Source of the DNA: Mycobacterium paraffinicum
GTDB taxonomy: Bacteria > Actinomycetota > Actinomycetes > Mycobacteriales > Mycobacteriaceae
Direction: 5' to 3'
DNA length: 64,000 bases
NCBI RefSeq assembly: GCF_001907675.1
Contig: NZ_MPNT01000031.1
Location: 6,489 to 70,488 of the forward strand
Position 1 is the stretch's first letter; every line of letters starts with the position of its first letter. The notes beneath the pieces were generated by a model. That model did not search any database. It had not been told where the DNA came from and saw only the letters and a program-made list of their open reading frames with translations. The position numbers were made by a program, and so were the translations under genes. Positions 54,781 to 63,823 of this stretch are shown piece by piece.

Positions 54781-55371
54781 ATGTCAACCGAAATCGCTTC
54801 ACGCCGGTCGTTTCTCGTTGCTTCGGGAGCCATCGCCGGGGGATCAGCACTCGTTTCCAGTTGCGCCCGCGGCTACGGCGACAGTCGTGCCGACGCGAAC
54901 GCGCAATATCTCAGCGCCGCCGAGGCTGGGCCGCAGGGAACGGCGCCGTATGCCCGCACCCACCGTCTGTCGGGGGGCGCCTACATGCTGGTGCTCCGTG
55001 ACGGAGACGAACTGTTCACCGCGCTAAACGATTTCGCTAACGCCTATCACATCACCGCGGCTAGCTTCAGCGCCATCGGAGCGCTTCGAGATGTCCGAGT
55101 CGGTTGGTATGACCTACACCGGAAGAAGTACAAGGTGATCACTGTCGACGGTCAGGTCGAGGCGGCGTCCATCATTGGCGATATCGGCACCTTCGGTGGC
55201 AAGCCCGTGGTGCACACCCACCTGGTGGTGGCCAGGCAGGATGCGAGCACGTCGGCCGGACACCTGTTACACGCCGTAACATCGCCCACCATCGAAGTGT
55301 TCATCCATACTTATCCAGAGACCCTGGCGAAGAAAGCTGATGACGCTACCGGGCTCACTCTGTTCGACTGA
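54781..55371 (+). CDS. Exported PPC/DUF296-domain lipoprotein
   Basis: A 196-residue protein beginning with a twin-arginine signal (ASRRSFLVASGA, residues 6-17) and a lipobox-like SSC at about residues 26-28, so it is probably exported folded and anchored to lipid. The rest is a PPC/DUF296 domain: YMLVLRDGDELFTALNDFA, FSAIGALRDVRVGWYD, and the metal-binding motif PVVHTHLVVARQDAS with a histidine in AGHLLHA. Prokaryotic DUF296 proteins are normally cytoplasmic and of unknown function; the export signals are unusual. ATG at 54781 after AAAGGAAGCC. Confidence 0.8.
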   Translation: MSTEIASRRSFLVASGAIAGGSALVSSCARGYGDSRADANAQYLSAAEAGPQGTAPYARTHRLSGGAYMLVLRDGDELFTALNDFANAYHITAASFSAIGALRDVRVGWYDLHRKKYKVITVDGQVEAASIIGDIGTFGGKPVVHTHLVVARQDASTSAGHLLHAVTSPTIEVFIHTYPETLAKKADDATGLTLFD

Positions 55372-55398
55372 CCTTCCCGTAAGCACGCCGTCGGCGCA

Positions 55399-56310
55399 TT
55401 AGCTATCAGACACCGACCCGATCCGAGGTCCTAGCCTGCCGGCCAAGTGGGCGATGAGTTCGCGTACACGGCGGGGCAAACGGGCGTCGGCAGAGTACAC
55501 CGCGTAGATGTCGGCGCTCGGTGTCGGGATGTGCGGCAGAACCTGAACCAATACGCCGTCCTGCAGCAGCGGACCGATGTGCCAGCTCGAGCGCATGATC
55601 AGACCGCGGCCTTCAATGCACCACTGCGTCGTCACCTCGCCGTCATTGCAGGTGAGATTTCCACTCACCTTGACAGCGGTCTGATCATTGTCGGTTCCGA
55701 AACGCCACAACGCGAAGTCGCCGTCGTCCTGACGCAGCACGATGCAGTTGTGCTGCTGGAGGTCCTTCACGTGGCGCGGCGTTCCGTATCGGGCAAGGTA
55801 ATTAGGGCTCGCGCAGACCACGCGGCGATTCAAACCCAGTCGTCTGATGGCCAGCAACGAGTCCTGCACCCTTCCCACGTGAACACCAAGATCGAAGGTC
55901 GTCCCGGGGATATTAAGAGGCAGCGGAGAAAGCTCAAGCTCGACCTGGACGCGCGGATACTGTTCGAGGAACTCAGCCACCAGCGGGCCGATGTGGTGGC
56001 GGCCCAGGCCCAGACTGGCGTGCACGCGAATCCGACCAGAAAGCTCGCCGCGTTCGGCGATGGAATCCTCCAACTCAATGAGCCCGTTGGTGATCGTTGC
56101 CGCACCGGCGGCATAGCGTTCCCCCTCTGAGGTGAGCGTCAGACGGCGCGTGGTCCGTTCGATCAGGCGCACGTTGAGGCGACGCTCGATACCCGCCAGC
56201 CGCTTGCTGACCGACGAAACGGACAAACCCAACTCTCGGGCGGCCTGAGTCAAGCTCGGTGATTTTGCCAGTACGTCGAAGAACAGGACGTCGTCGGCAG
56301 ATGAAGTCAT
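55399..56310 (-). CDS. LysR family transcriptional regulator
   Basis: A 303-residue LysR regulator: the N-terminal winged HTH FFDVLAKSPSLTQAARELGLSVSSVSKRLAGIERRLNVRLIERTTR at about 9-53, then a periplasmic-binding-protein-like effector domain (DLGVHVGRVQDSLLAIRRLG, HNCIVLRQDDGDFALW). ATG at 56310 (MTSSADDVLFF) is chosen. Convergent with the DUF296 gene (27 bp). LysR proteins usually control a divergent neighbour; upstream lies a cupin gene in the same direction, so the target is unclear. Confidence 0.9.
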   Translation of the reverse strand: MTSSADDVLFFDVLAKSPSLTQAARELGLSVSSVSKRLAGIERRLNVRLIERTTRRLTLTSEGERYAAGAATITNGLIELEDSIAERGELSGRIRVHASLGLGRHHIGPLVAEFLEQYPRVQVELELSPLPLNIPGTTFDLGVHVGRVQDSLLAIRRLGLNRRVVCASPNYLARYGTPRHVKDLQQHNCIVLRQDDGDFALWRFGTDNDQTAVKVSGNLTCNDGEVTTQWCIEGRGLIMRSSWHIGPLLQDGVLVQVLPHIPTPSADIYAVYSADARLPRRVRELIAHLAGRLGPRIGSVSDS

Positions 56311-56583
56311 GTGACCCCCACTTCGGTGCACGTTGCCCAAGATTTTGTGTAGCGCTGATGCGTCGGTACTCGTGCACCAGCGCTTCGGTAGTTACGAATG
56401 GGCTTGGCCGGCATCACGTGGTCGGGTACGAAACGCCTCAACCTCCTCGTCGAGTTCAGCGGCCACCACTGAAACTTCGGACTTCGAAGCCCTGTCAGGC
56501 CAAGGGATTTGATCAGACGCTGCACCCGCCGCGCCGCTGCGCGCAGGAGATAGCCGGCCGCCACGGCGCCGCTCAATGCCCGC

Positions 56584-57015
56584 TTACTGGTTGTTGCGGG
56601 CCATGAATGCCTTCGCGTCGCCGTCGGCGGGATCGACGAACACGATGTCAGCCGGATGGCGACGGGGGACGTCAACCGATAGCACCACGAAGGGATGGTT
56701 GGTGATCGTCGGAAAGCCATGGACCTGGCGACGTGCGAATCGCAGGAACGTGCCGGGTCCCGCGTTGCTTTCCTCGCCGGCAAGGTGGAAGACGCCCTCG
56801 CCGCTTATGACATATAAGAACTCGTCGCAGTCGTTGTGATAGTGCAGCGGCAGGGTCCGATAGATCCTGAAGATCCTGCTACTGGCTTCGGGAAAGTCGC
56901 TGAAGTAGACGTCGGTCAACATTGAGTCTGATGTCTCAGGAAGTTGGCGGAACTCGTGGAATACGTCGAAAATTTGTCGCTTGTTGTCTGTCTGCGGAAT
57001 GTACTCAGCACTCAT
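56584..57015 (-). CDS. Cupin-domain protein
   Basis: A 143-residue single cupin. Motif 1 reads PLHYHNDCDEFLYVISGEGVF (H, H, E) and motif 2 GTFLRFARRQVHGFPT (H), giving a complete metal-binding set. The overall form is close to small dioxygenase or isomerase cupins of the 3-hydroxyanthranilate-dioxygenase type, but a sensor or storage role cannot be excluded. ATG at 57015 (MSAEYIPQ). The 273 bp between it and LysR contain nothing convincing. Confidence 0.82.
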   Translation of the reverse strand: MSAEYIPQTDNKRQIFDVFHEFRQLPETSDSMLTDVYFSDFPEASSRIFRIYRTLPLHYHNDCDEFLYVISGEGVFHLAGEESNAGPGTFLRFARRQVHGFPTITNHPFVVLSVDVPRRHPADIVFVDPADGDAKAFMARNNQ

Positions 57016-57412
57016 AGTTGGGAGGCTACCAAGGGGAGGACAAGGCTGCCGCTCAGCCGTTTTCGATGGAGCTAGTCGAGCGGCAAACATCGCGAGACGC
57101 GAGATAACTTGGGCGCAGGATTTGTCGCTACATCGCGTCGGTGGGCAACGTAAATCGCCGCAGGAGCCGCTCGCGGAAGGCGCCGGGCGGACCCTCAAGC
57201 AAGGGCGAAATTCCACCCGCGGCGGATTGCCCGTTCGCGGCGAGGACTCGGTAGCCGCCCGCCAACTGACGCCCAGGCCGATGAACCTCGGTGATCGGCA
57301 CGCGGATGCGGCGGCGGCGCGTTGGCCGCAAGCCCTGGCCCCAGCGGGCGGGCCGCGGCGCTGCATAATTGCGAACGTTGGGTTCAGTTACTTGCTTTTG
57401 TAAGGGGTTGAG
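57016..57412. other. Divergent intergenic region, with a coding-like fragment
   Basis: The region separates the cupin (minus) from a TetR gene (plus). On the minus strand 57128-57331 is a 67-codon frame, strongly G/C-biased at third positions, reading TEVHRPGRQLAGGYRV and ISPLLEGPPGAFRERLLRRF before its stop. It has no clear start or family and may be a gene remnant. The last 50 bp before the TetR gene are A+T-rich and probably its promoter. Confidence 0.35.
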
Positions 57413-58000
57413 GTGGCTGAGGATCCGAGGTCTCGTCCGGGGCGGCCACGCAGCGAGCAGTCCCGGTCGGCGGTTCTGCGCGCCACGTCGGAGTTGATCA
57501 ACGAGGTAGGCCTGCGTGCGATGACGACCGATCAGATCGCCACCCGTGCCGGCGTGAGCAAGGCGACGATCTACAAGTGGTGGCCGAACAAATATGCGGT
57601 TGCGGTCGAGGCGTTCCTGTCGGAAATGGCGAAGGAGTCACCGGACCCGGACACCGGGTCGGCGGAGGAAGACTTCCGCCGCGCACTGCGGGGCCTGATT
57701 CGCTTCTACCGCAGCAAAAGTGGCCGAGCGTATGCCCAACTCATCGGGGAAGCGCAGTTCGATCCCCAGATCGGCAAGGAGCTGCGGGAGCACCTTGTCG
57801 GTTCCCGACGGGCATTGGTGCGGGCGATATTGGACCGCGGTGTCGCGCGGGGGGAGCTGCGGCACGACGTGGATTCAGAGGTCGCGATCGACCTGATCTT
57901 CGGGCCCGCGATGTACCGGCTCGTCGCCGGTCACGCTCCGCTGGACCGTAACGCCGCCGACGCGATCGTGGACGCGGCGATGCGCGGCCTGGCGCGCTGA
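57413..58000 (+). CDS. TetR/AcrR family regulator
   Basis: A 195-residue regulator: basic N-terminus (RSRPGRPRSEQ), HTH MTTDQIATRAGVSKATIYKWW at about 37-57, and a C-terminal domain of the TetR_C type found with RPGRPRS-start repressors. It lies 93 bp before the aquaporin gene on the same strand, and a near-perfect 18-bp palindrome sits between them, so it probably controls the aquaporin and perhaps itself. GTG start at 57413 after AAGGGGTTGAG. Confidence 0.9.
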   Translation: MAEDPRSRPGRPRSEQSRSAVLRATSELINEVGLRAMTTDQIATRAGVSKATIYKWWPNKYAVAVEAFLSEMAKESPDPDTGSAEEDFRRALRGLIRFYRSKSGRAYAQLIGEAQFDPQIGKELREHLVGSRRALVRAILDRGVARGELRHDVDSEVAIDLIFGPAMYRLVAGHAPLDRNAADAIVDAAMRGLAR

Positions 58001-58060
58001 GACTGACGTCACAGATCCCACGGGATCGAAACCGCAAAGCCGCGCGTAGTCTCAATTTGG

Positions 58061-58078
58061 AAACTAGACGTTCAGTTT
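58061..58078. promoter_or_regulatory. Candidate TetR operator before the aquaporin gene
   Basis: AAACTAGACGTTCAGTTT is an imperfect palindrome (14 of 18 positions symmetric; arms AAACT/AGTTT, centre ACGT), of the AACTGNACGTNCAGTT type often bound by TetR repressors. It ends 15 bp before the aquaporin ATG, so binding would block transcription or initiation. Confidence 0.55.
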
Positions 58079-58081
58079 TAG

Positions 58082-58783
<702 letters not shown>

Positions 58784-58936
58784 CGGCGACCGATGATGGG
58801 CTAAATACGTAGGCGGCCAGCGGATTTCGTGGGCCTGCCGGCGGCCGCCAGTCTCCTGCTGACGATGAGAGAGCGCCGGAAACCTCTAGAAAAGGCGCGC
58901 AACGCAATGTGCGATCAAAAATGAGGTAGTACAGCA

Positions 58937-59099
58937 ATGGATTTCGCGATATTTTTGCCGGAAATCAACTCCGCGCGAATATATATCCGCCCCGGGCTCG
59001 GGGCCGTTGCTGGCCGCCGCGGCGGCCTGGGACGAGCTGGCCGCCGGATGTAAACCGGCGGCGGCCTCACTTCGGCGCGCAAACCGGGTGCCCGTATGA
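58937..59099 (+). pseudogene. PPE family gene remnant (frameshifted N-terminus)
   Basis: From ATG 58937 the frame reads MDFAIFLPEINSARIYIRP, the PPE opening (family form MDFxxLPPEINSARMYxGPG). Within the CCCC run near 58991 one base is in excess, after which the PPE sequence continues in the next frame as GSGPLLAAAAAWDELAAG, then diverges and stops at 59097-59099. Both halves are unmistakable PPE motifs. The remainder of the domain (about 130 residues) is missing. A related paired PE gene is not seen. This supports a mycobacterial origin for the right end of the segment. Confidence 0.8.
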
Positions 59100-59156
59100 G
59101 ACGTACCGCCATGTCCACCGCAAATGCATTCATGTTGGCAAGGCACAATTGCGCTA

Positions 59157-60254
59157 ATGACCACTCCCCAGGAGCCCTCGCGCGGCGATTCGCCAGGATG
59201 GAATCGCCCCTCCGAGCCGCCTGGCCGCCGCAGGGATTCGGTACCTCCAACACCGCAACCGGCGCCTCCATCGGGATCTCCGACCCGACAGATTCCGCAA
59301 GGCGGTCGGCGATATCCGCCATCGCCGCCACCGAACCGACTACAGCCGCGCGGCCGTCCGCCCACTCCGCAGCCGTATCCGCCGGGGCGCCCACCGACCC
59401 CGCGCCAGCGTCAGCCCGGCCCCCCACCAAGACAGCCGGAGCCGGCCACCACTCAGCTACCTACCCAGCAGCCGGGGAGCGAGGGGCCGGCCCGAAGCCG
59501 ACGCCGCTTGTTGGGCAACCGGCGGTCGATGGCTCTGGTCCTGGCAACGGTGCTGGTGGTCATCCTGGCCGCCGTGGTCGGTGCCGAGCTGATCCTGCGC
59601 CACCTGGTCGGCAGCAAGGTGGCGAGCGCAGTGGCGTGCGAGGTGCAGGACAGCGCCACCGTGTCGTTTGCCTCCATGCCGCCAATGCTGTGGCAGTACT
59701 TCAGTGGCCAGTATCCGGACATCTCTGTGCAGACCGCCGGCAATCAGGTGCGTAGCGCCAAGGGCATGAAAGTCAACATCGATATCAAGGACCTCCGCCT
59801 GAACGACACCAACAACTCCAAGGGCACCATCGGCGCGCTCAACGGCACCATCACCTGGTCATCCCAAGGCATCAAGGAATCGATTCAGGACGCCATCCCG
59901 GTGCTGGGCAGTTTCGTGACCAGCAAAGTCACCACCAACCCCAGCGACGGAACCATCCAATTGAAGGGCCTCCTCGACAGCGCCACCGTCAAGCCGCAGA
60001 TCGCCAACAACGGGCTGTCACTTCAGGTGGTCAACCTGACCGCATTGGGCTCCAACATGTCGACGGAGAAGGTGCAGACGAATCTCGACGATCTCACGTC
60101 CAAAGCGACCCAGAACTATCCGTTGGGCATTCACGCCGACAACGTGAGGGTCACGGATGCCGGGGTGGAGGCTACGTTTTCCACCACCAACGCAACCATC
60201 CCGGCGGCATCGTCGTCGTCGCAGACCGGTCAGGACTGCTTCAGCGGAGTCTGA
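59157..60254 (+). CDS. Membrane-anchored DUF2993 (LmeA-like) protein with proline-rich tail
   Basis: A 365-residue protein: a long proline/arginine-rich cytoplasmic N-terminus (about 1-120), one transmembrane helix (about 125-150, MALVLATVLVVILAAVVGAEL), then a DUF2993 domain (about 160-350; segments such as VSFASMPPMLWQYFSGQYPDI and DIKDLRLNDTNNSKG). The domain is found in LmeA, which supports lipomannan elongation, but this protein adds the proline-rich tail. ATG at 59157 (MTTPQEPSRG) is chosen. It is the last gene before the right 22-bp repeat and has host-like composition. Confidence 0.8.
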   Translation: MTTPQEPSRGDSPGWNRPSEPPGRRRDSVPPTPQPAPPSGSPTRQIPQGGRRYPPSPPPNRLQPRGRPPTPQPYPPGRPPTPRQRQPGPPPRQPEPATTQLPTQQPGSEGPARSRRRLLGNRRSMALVLATVLVVILAAVVGAELILRHLVGSKVASAVACEVQDSATVSFASMPPMLWQYFSGQYPDISVQTAGNQVRSAKGMKVNIDIKDLRLNDTNNSKGTIGALNGTITWSSQGIKESIQDAIPVLGSFVTSKVTTNPSDGTIQLKGLLDSATVKPQIANNGLSLQVVNLTALGSNMSTEKVQTNLDDLTSKATQNYPLGIHADNVRVTDAGVEATFSTTNATIPAASSSSQTGQDCFSGV

Positions 60255-60357
60255 TCGGCAGGGCACGTCACGATGGGCGTGGGTGGAAGATTGCCGGAGG
60301 ACGGTCGGCTCGAGCCGGGGGAGCGTGGCCGGCCCGGAAACGAATACTTCCACTTGA

Positions 60358-60379
60358 TCAAATCCTGTCAGCCCGACAA
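60358..60379. repeat. attR-like direct repeat of the tRNA-Pro 3' end
   Basis: This is a perfect 22-bp copy of 15298-15319, embedded here in sequence that is not a tRNA: the bases upstream do not form the rest of a cloverleaf. It marks the right junction of the island. Beyond it a small conserved-type gene and a DUF4189 gene follow. Confidence 0.88.
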
Positions 60380-60498
60380 AGGTCGAAGGTTCGCCCAACC
60401 CGCTCGAAGGTCGTCGGGAAATCCGCCTGGCGAGTGGATGATGGCAACTGTGGGGACCAAACCGTGCGCACGATGCGTGGGGGCGTCGATGGGCGAGC

Positions 60499-60690
60499 GT
60501 GCCACTTAAGCGCGTCGACGAACTCAAACCCGGCGACCGGATCCGGATGAAGATCGGGCACGCGACCGTCGTCGCCACCGAGCCCCTTGACGACGACCAG
60601 ACGCTGCTCACGTTCCTCTACGGGACGAAGAGGCCCGCCGACAACTCGGTCACCGTAGATGTCCTCGACGATGACGAGTGGGGCTGGTAG
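60499..60690 (+). CDS. Small conserved-type hypothetical protein
   Basis: A 63-residue protein starting at GTG 60499 (MPLKRVDELKPGDRIRMKIG) with a short beta-rich pattern (HATVVATEPL, LLTFLYGTKR, VTVDVLDDDEWGW). The acidic/tryptophan C-terminus and strong third-position G/C bias support a real gene. It has no domain I can name and resembles a small SH3-like or Hfq-like barrel only in size. It is the first gene outside the island. Confidence 0.6.
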   Translation: MPLKRVDELKPGDRIRMKIGHATVVATEPLDDDQTLLTFLYGTKRPADNSVTVDVLDDDEWGW

Positions 60691-60700
60691 GACGGGGTGG

Positions 60701-61123
60701 CTACTGCGTGGCCACGAACGAGAAGTTCCCGGTGGAAATCAGGTCCGGGTCGACGACGCAGCGGGTGCCATCGACGTTCGGCTGCCCGGACACCACCTTG
60801 GCCGCCGCGGCGGCACCGGCGGCGCTGCGGTTGGGGCCCCAGCCCCCGACCAGGCCGTGACCGTTGTCCGAGAGGGCCACGCAGCCGCCCCGACCCTCGG
60901 CGAGGACGTGGCAGTCGGTTGCGCCGTGCTTCTCGGCGCAATGACTGACCGCGTACGCCTCAACGTCAGCCAGACTGGCGTGGGCGCCACCGACGGTGAC
61001 GTCGACGGCGTGGGTGGCGTCCGAGCCCACGATCACGATGAAGCCGCCCTGGGCTTGTGCCGGTGCGGCCAGTCCGACAGCACAGACAGCGAGGATCACC
61101 GCGGACGCAAGAGCCTTGAACAC
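60701..61123 (-). CDS. Secreted DUF4189 protein
   Basis: A 140-residue exported protein. From the GTG at 61123 a signal peptide is evident (FKALASAVILAVCAVGLAAPAQAQ, cleavage after AQA). The mature part shows DUF4189 features: an alanine-rich core around AAAAAKVVSGQPNV with cysteines in HCAEKHGATDCHV, GCVALSDN and TRCVVDPD that probably pair as disulfides. The family is common in mycobacteria (Rv1269c/Rv1813c-like), of unknown function. AAAGGGAACAT precedes the GTG. Longer frame to 61204 rejected. Confidence 0.85.
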   Translation of the reverse strand: MFKALASAVILAVCAVGLAAPAQAQGGFIVIVGSDATHAVDVTVGGAHASLADVEAYAVSHCAEKHGATDCHVLAEGRGGCVALSDNGHGLVGGWGPNRSAAGAAAAAKVVSGQPNVDGTRCVVDPDLISTGNFSFVATQ

Positions 61124-61367
61124 ATGTTCCCTTTCACATCGTGTTCCGGCAGAAGGGTGCCGTACTCCTACGGTGCTGCCTCGACGGCGGATGTGCGCTG
61201 TCATTTACAAAGCATTGACACGCGCGTAGCAAATCTTCACAGTTGCCGGCCGACGGCCACGCCACGCGGGCCCGCGCCGGTCGCCGGTAGTTCCGCTGAT
61301 GCTTTGCTCTGGCGCCTTCCCGGCCGTAAACGAGGAGAACGCCGGGCGAACGCTCCCATGGCCAAGG

Positions 61368-62282
61368 ATGATGACCGACATGGACGCTGAACTAGGACGC
61401 TGGCTGGCCGCCGGCGAGTACTTCGACTACCTCGGCTTCGACATCTTCTATCGGGTGGAGGGCAGCGGCCCGCCGCTGCTGCTGATCCACGGGTACCCGT
61501 TCAATTCGTTTGACTGGGCACCGATCTGGCCAAAACTCACGCAACGGTTCACCGTCATCGCACCCGACATGATCGGCATGGGGTTCTCCGACAAGCCGGT
61601 GGCCTACCAGTATTCGGTGACCGACCACGCCGACATGCACGAGGCTTTGCTGGCGCACCTCGGCGTCGGCAATGCGCACATCCTGGCGCACGACATCGGT
61701 GATTCCGTGGCCCAGGAGATGCTGGCTCGGCACGAGTTCGGTCAGCAAAGCTACGGCCCGCTGCGCATCGACTCGATCACCTGGCTCAACGGCGGAATGT
61801 TCATCGAGGCCTACAAACCCAGAACGGCGCAGAAGGTGATGTCCGGCACCCCGTTGGGCGACGTCTTCAGCCATGTCCAGAACAGCCCGGTGTCCCGTCG
61901 GCTGCTGGAACCGACGCTGCGCGAGATGTTCGGCCCGAACACCAAGCCGACCCGGCACATGATGGAGGTGTTCAACCAGATCCTGGACTACAACGACGGC
62001 CGTCGGGTGCTGCACAAGGTCGGCCGGTTCATCAACGATCGCAAAACGCACCGGAACCGCTGGGTGCGTGCCATGCGGCAGACCGCGGTGCCGATGCGGT
62101 TGATCGACGGGCCGGTCGACCCCAACTCCGGCGCCCACATGGCGCGCCGCTACGAGGAGGTCATTCCCGATGCCAACGTGGTGATGCTGGCCGACGACAT
62201 CGGACACTGGCCACAGATCGAGGCGCCCGAGGCGGTGTTGACGCACTTCCTCGCCCACATCGACCGCGTCGCCGCCGGCTGA
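61368..62282 (+). CDS. Alpha/beta hydrolase, epoxide hydrolase/dehalogenase-like
   Basis: A 304-residue alpha/beta hydrolase with aspartate as predicted nucleophile: HILAHDIGDSVAQEM, in place of the G-x-S-x-G serine, as in epoxide hydrolases, haloalkane dehalogenases and MEST-like enzymes. The oxyanion motif is LLIHGYPFNSFDW and the base histidine is in ADDIGHWPQIE. ATG codons at 61368 and 61371 are both possible (AAGG upstream). Mycobacteria carry several such hydrolases; substrate unknown. Confidence 0.87.
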   Translation: MMTDMDAELGRWLAAGEYFDYLGFDIFYRVEGSGPPLLLIHGYPFNSFDWAPIWPKLTQRFTVIAPDMIGMGFSDKPVAYQYSVTDHADMHEALLAHLGVGNAHILAHDIGDSVAQEMLARHEFGQQSYGPLRIDSITWLNGGMFIEAYKPRTAQKVMSGTPLGDVFSHVQNSPVSRRLLEPTLREMFGPNTKPTRHMMEVFNQILDYNDGRRVLHKVGRFINDRKTHRNRWVRAMRQTAVPMRLIDGPVDPNSGAHMARRYEEVIPDANVVMLADDIGHWPQIEAPEAVLTHFLAHIDRVAAG

Positions 62283-62297
62283 ACCCGAAGCGGCGGG

Positions 62298-62456
62298 CTA
62301 GCCGTGATGTGGCGGTTGCTCGTCACGCAGCCGGCCCTCGTCCGACGCGGCGCGCATCTGCTCCTCGTCGCCGAACCGCTCCAGATCCTCGGGTGTGATG
62401 CGCACCCGCGGGGGCTTCGGCGCGGCCGGTGGTCGATTCGGGGGTTCGGTGGGCAC
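62298..62456 (-). CDS. Small hydrophilic protein, hypothetical
   Basis: A 52-residue frame from GTG 62456 with a proline-rich start (MPTEPPNRPPAAPKPPRVRI) followed by TPEDLERFGDEEQMRAASDEGRLRD. Its composition and third-position bias are gene-like, and it lies 26 bp downstream of the DUF2510 gene on the same strand. No family recognised; it could be the C-terminal part of a longer frame in another phase, so it is tentative. Confidence 0.5.
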   Translation of the reverse strand: MPTEPPNRPPAAPKPPRVRITPEDLERFGDEEQMRAASDEGRLRDEQPPHHG

Positions 62457-62482
62457 GAGGCGATTATCCGCGCCCCGGCCCG

Positions 62483-63163
62483 CTACTGAAAGGCGGGAAG
62501 AATGGTGCCGGAATCGCGAATCTCCCAGATGCTGGCTTTGGTGATGCCGTCGAAGTTGATCTTGTTCAACGTTGCTCGCGAATACGTGAGGTCGATGGCG
62601 ACGCGCGTCGCGGTGTTGCCGTACGGGTCGGTCATCGGGAACGTGCCCTGGACGTTCACCGCGGCCGCGTCCGGGTAGGTCGCTCGCGCGTACCTGAGAA
62701 TGTCGATGGTGTCCGTCCGGGCGCCGTCCTTGATCATCTGCTCGGTGTAGTTGTCGCGGATGGCGAATCGTGCGTCGACCACGTCGCCGTCCGGCCCCGG
62801 GCTGGTGGTGAAGGTGACCCCCTCGGGTTTCTTGGGACCGGCCGGTGTCGACGGCGCGGCCGCGGTCGATTCCGGTGGTGCCGCCGCGGCCGAGCCGCTC
62901 GGAGGGGGCGATTGGCCGTCCCTCTTCGGGTCGAAAACCCAGCTCTTGCCGACGATGACCAGGAGAACCAGGACGCCCAGCGCCGCCAGGGCCAGGGCCG
63001 CCTTTCCGGGGGTGTCCTTCTTCGGCGGATCGGTGGAGAAGGCCCAATCGGTGGTCCAGTTGGTGCCGTCGAAGTACCGTTGCAGCCCGTGGCCCACCCC
63101 CGCGGGATCGGGGTACCACCCCGGCGCCGATTTAGGCGGGGGCGGCGCCTGTTCAGATGGCAT
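62483..63163 (-). CDS. DUF2510 membrane protein
   Basis: A 226-residue protein with an N-terminal DUF2510 domain (SAPGWYPDPAGVGHGLQRYFDGTNWT, about 12-37), one transmembrane helix (about 54-72, ALALAALGVLVLLVIVGKSW), a proline/alanine-rich linker and an extracytoplasmic C-terminal domain of unknown function (TFTTSPGPDGDVVDARFAIRDNY... ending SGTILPAFQ). The domain pair is typical of actinobacterial membrane proteins; role unknown. ATG at 63163. Confidence 0.85.
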   Translation of the reverse strand: MPSEQAPPPPKSAPGWYPDPAGVGHGLQRYFDGTNWTTDWAFSTDPPKKDTPGKAALALAALGVLVLLVIVGKSWVFDPKRDGQSPPPSGSAAAAPPESTAAAPSTPAGPKKPEGVTFTTSPGPDGDVVDARFAIRDNYTEQMIKDGARTDTIDILRYARATYPDAAAVNVQGTFPMTDPYGNTATRVAIDLTYSRATLNKINFDGITKASIWEIRDSGTILPAFQ

Positions 63164-63237
63164 CTATCCATTTTCGTCGTGGCGGGGACGTCTCGGCTAC
63201 CCGCAGCGCTGACCGCTGAAAACTGCCCCCTTTCCGT

Positions 63238-63372
63238 TCAGTCCTCGCGGTCGAGCTCGGTGAGCTCCGGCGCATTCTCGCGGGTCGCCATCCCGCCCTC
63301 GCGGCCGTGATCCGCGGGACCGGGAGGATCGCCCATGAGCTCGTCGTCGTCCTTCTTCGAATGCTTGCCCAT
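63238..63372 (-). CDS. Very small charged protein, hypothetical
   Basis: A 44-residue frame from ATG 63372 (MGKHSKKDDDELMGDPPGP) with a good ribosome site (GAAGGGAG, 6 bases upstream) and highly charged composition, ending ELTELDRED. Similar short acidic mycobacterial proteins exist but I cannot name a family. It is 74 bp upstream of the DUF2510 gene on the same strand. Confidence 0.55.
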   Translation of the reverse strand: MGKHSKKDDDELMGDPPGPADHGREGGMATRENAPELTELDRED

Positions 63373-63516
63373 CGCAACTCCCTTCGTCGACCGAGGGACT
63401 ACCCGCCGGGCCCCCAGTCGACGCGGTGTGAACCCGAGGTGGCTCCGGCGTGACGGTTCGGCGAGACGTCCGGCGTTCGACGCGTCGGTGTGCCCGATTC
63501 GGGCTTGAATCGAGGA

Positions 63517-63816
63517 GTGAGCAACCACCACGTGAACCTGACCCCGCAGGAAAGCAAGTTGATCGGCGAGAGTCACCCCGAGGCTCTCACGCGCATGGAC
63601 GAGAAGTCGTTGAAGGACTTGCAGAACCGGCTCAGGCAAGCGCGCGAGAAGAACTTCGGCTTGTTGCGGCGCCAGGGTGCGGCCCGGGTGGAGGCCGAAG
63701 CCGCCCGCGGCGCCGCCCAGCCCGCCAACGAGAAGCGCGGCGAAAAGGTGGAGATCTTCGACGAGGCGCTGGCCCGGGTGAGCGAGCGGCTGAGCGTGAT
63801 AGCTGACGCCGGGTAG
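63517..63816 (+). CDS. Small coiled-coil protein, hypothetical
   Basis: A 99-residue hydrophilic protein rich in lysine, arginine and glutamate: ESKLIGESHPEALTRMDEKSLKDLQNRLRQAREKNFGLLRRQGAARVEAEAARGAAQ, predicted long helix or coiled coil from about 15 to 75. GTG 63517 is one of three possible starts (63490, 63517, 63532); none has a perfectly spaced ribosome site. The frame has G/C-rich third positions. Function unknown. Confidence 0.6.
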   Translation: MSNHHVNLTPQESKLIGESHPEALTRMDEKSLKDLQNRLRQAREKNFGLLRRQGAARVEAEAARGAAQPANEKRGEKVEIFDEALARVSERLSVIADAG

Positions 63817-63823
63817 CGGCCAG

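Noticed and set aside
60280..60380. A second tRNA-Pro at the right repeat
   Set aside because: Only the 3' 22 bp match; the upstream bases do not form acceptor, D or anticodon stems.
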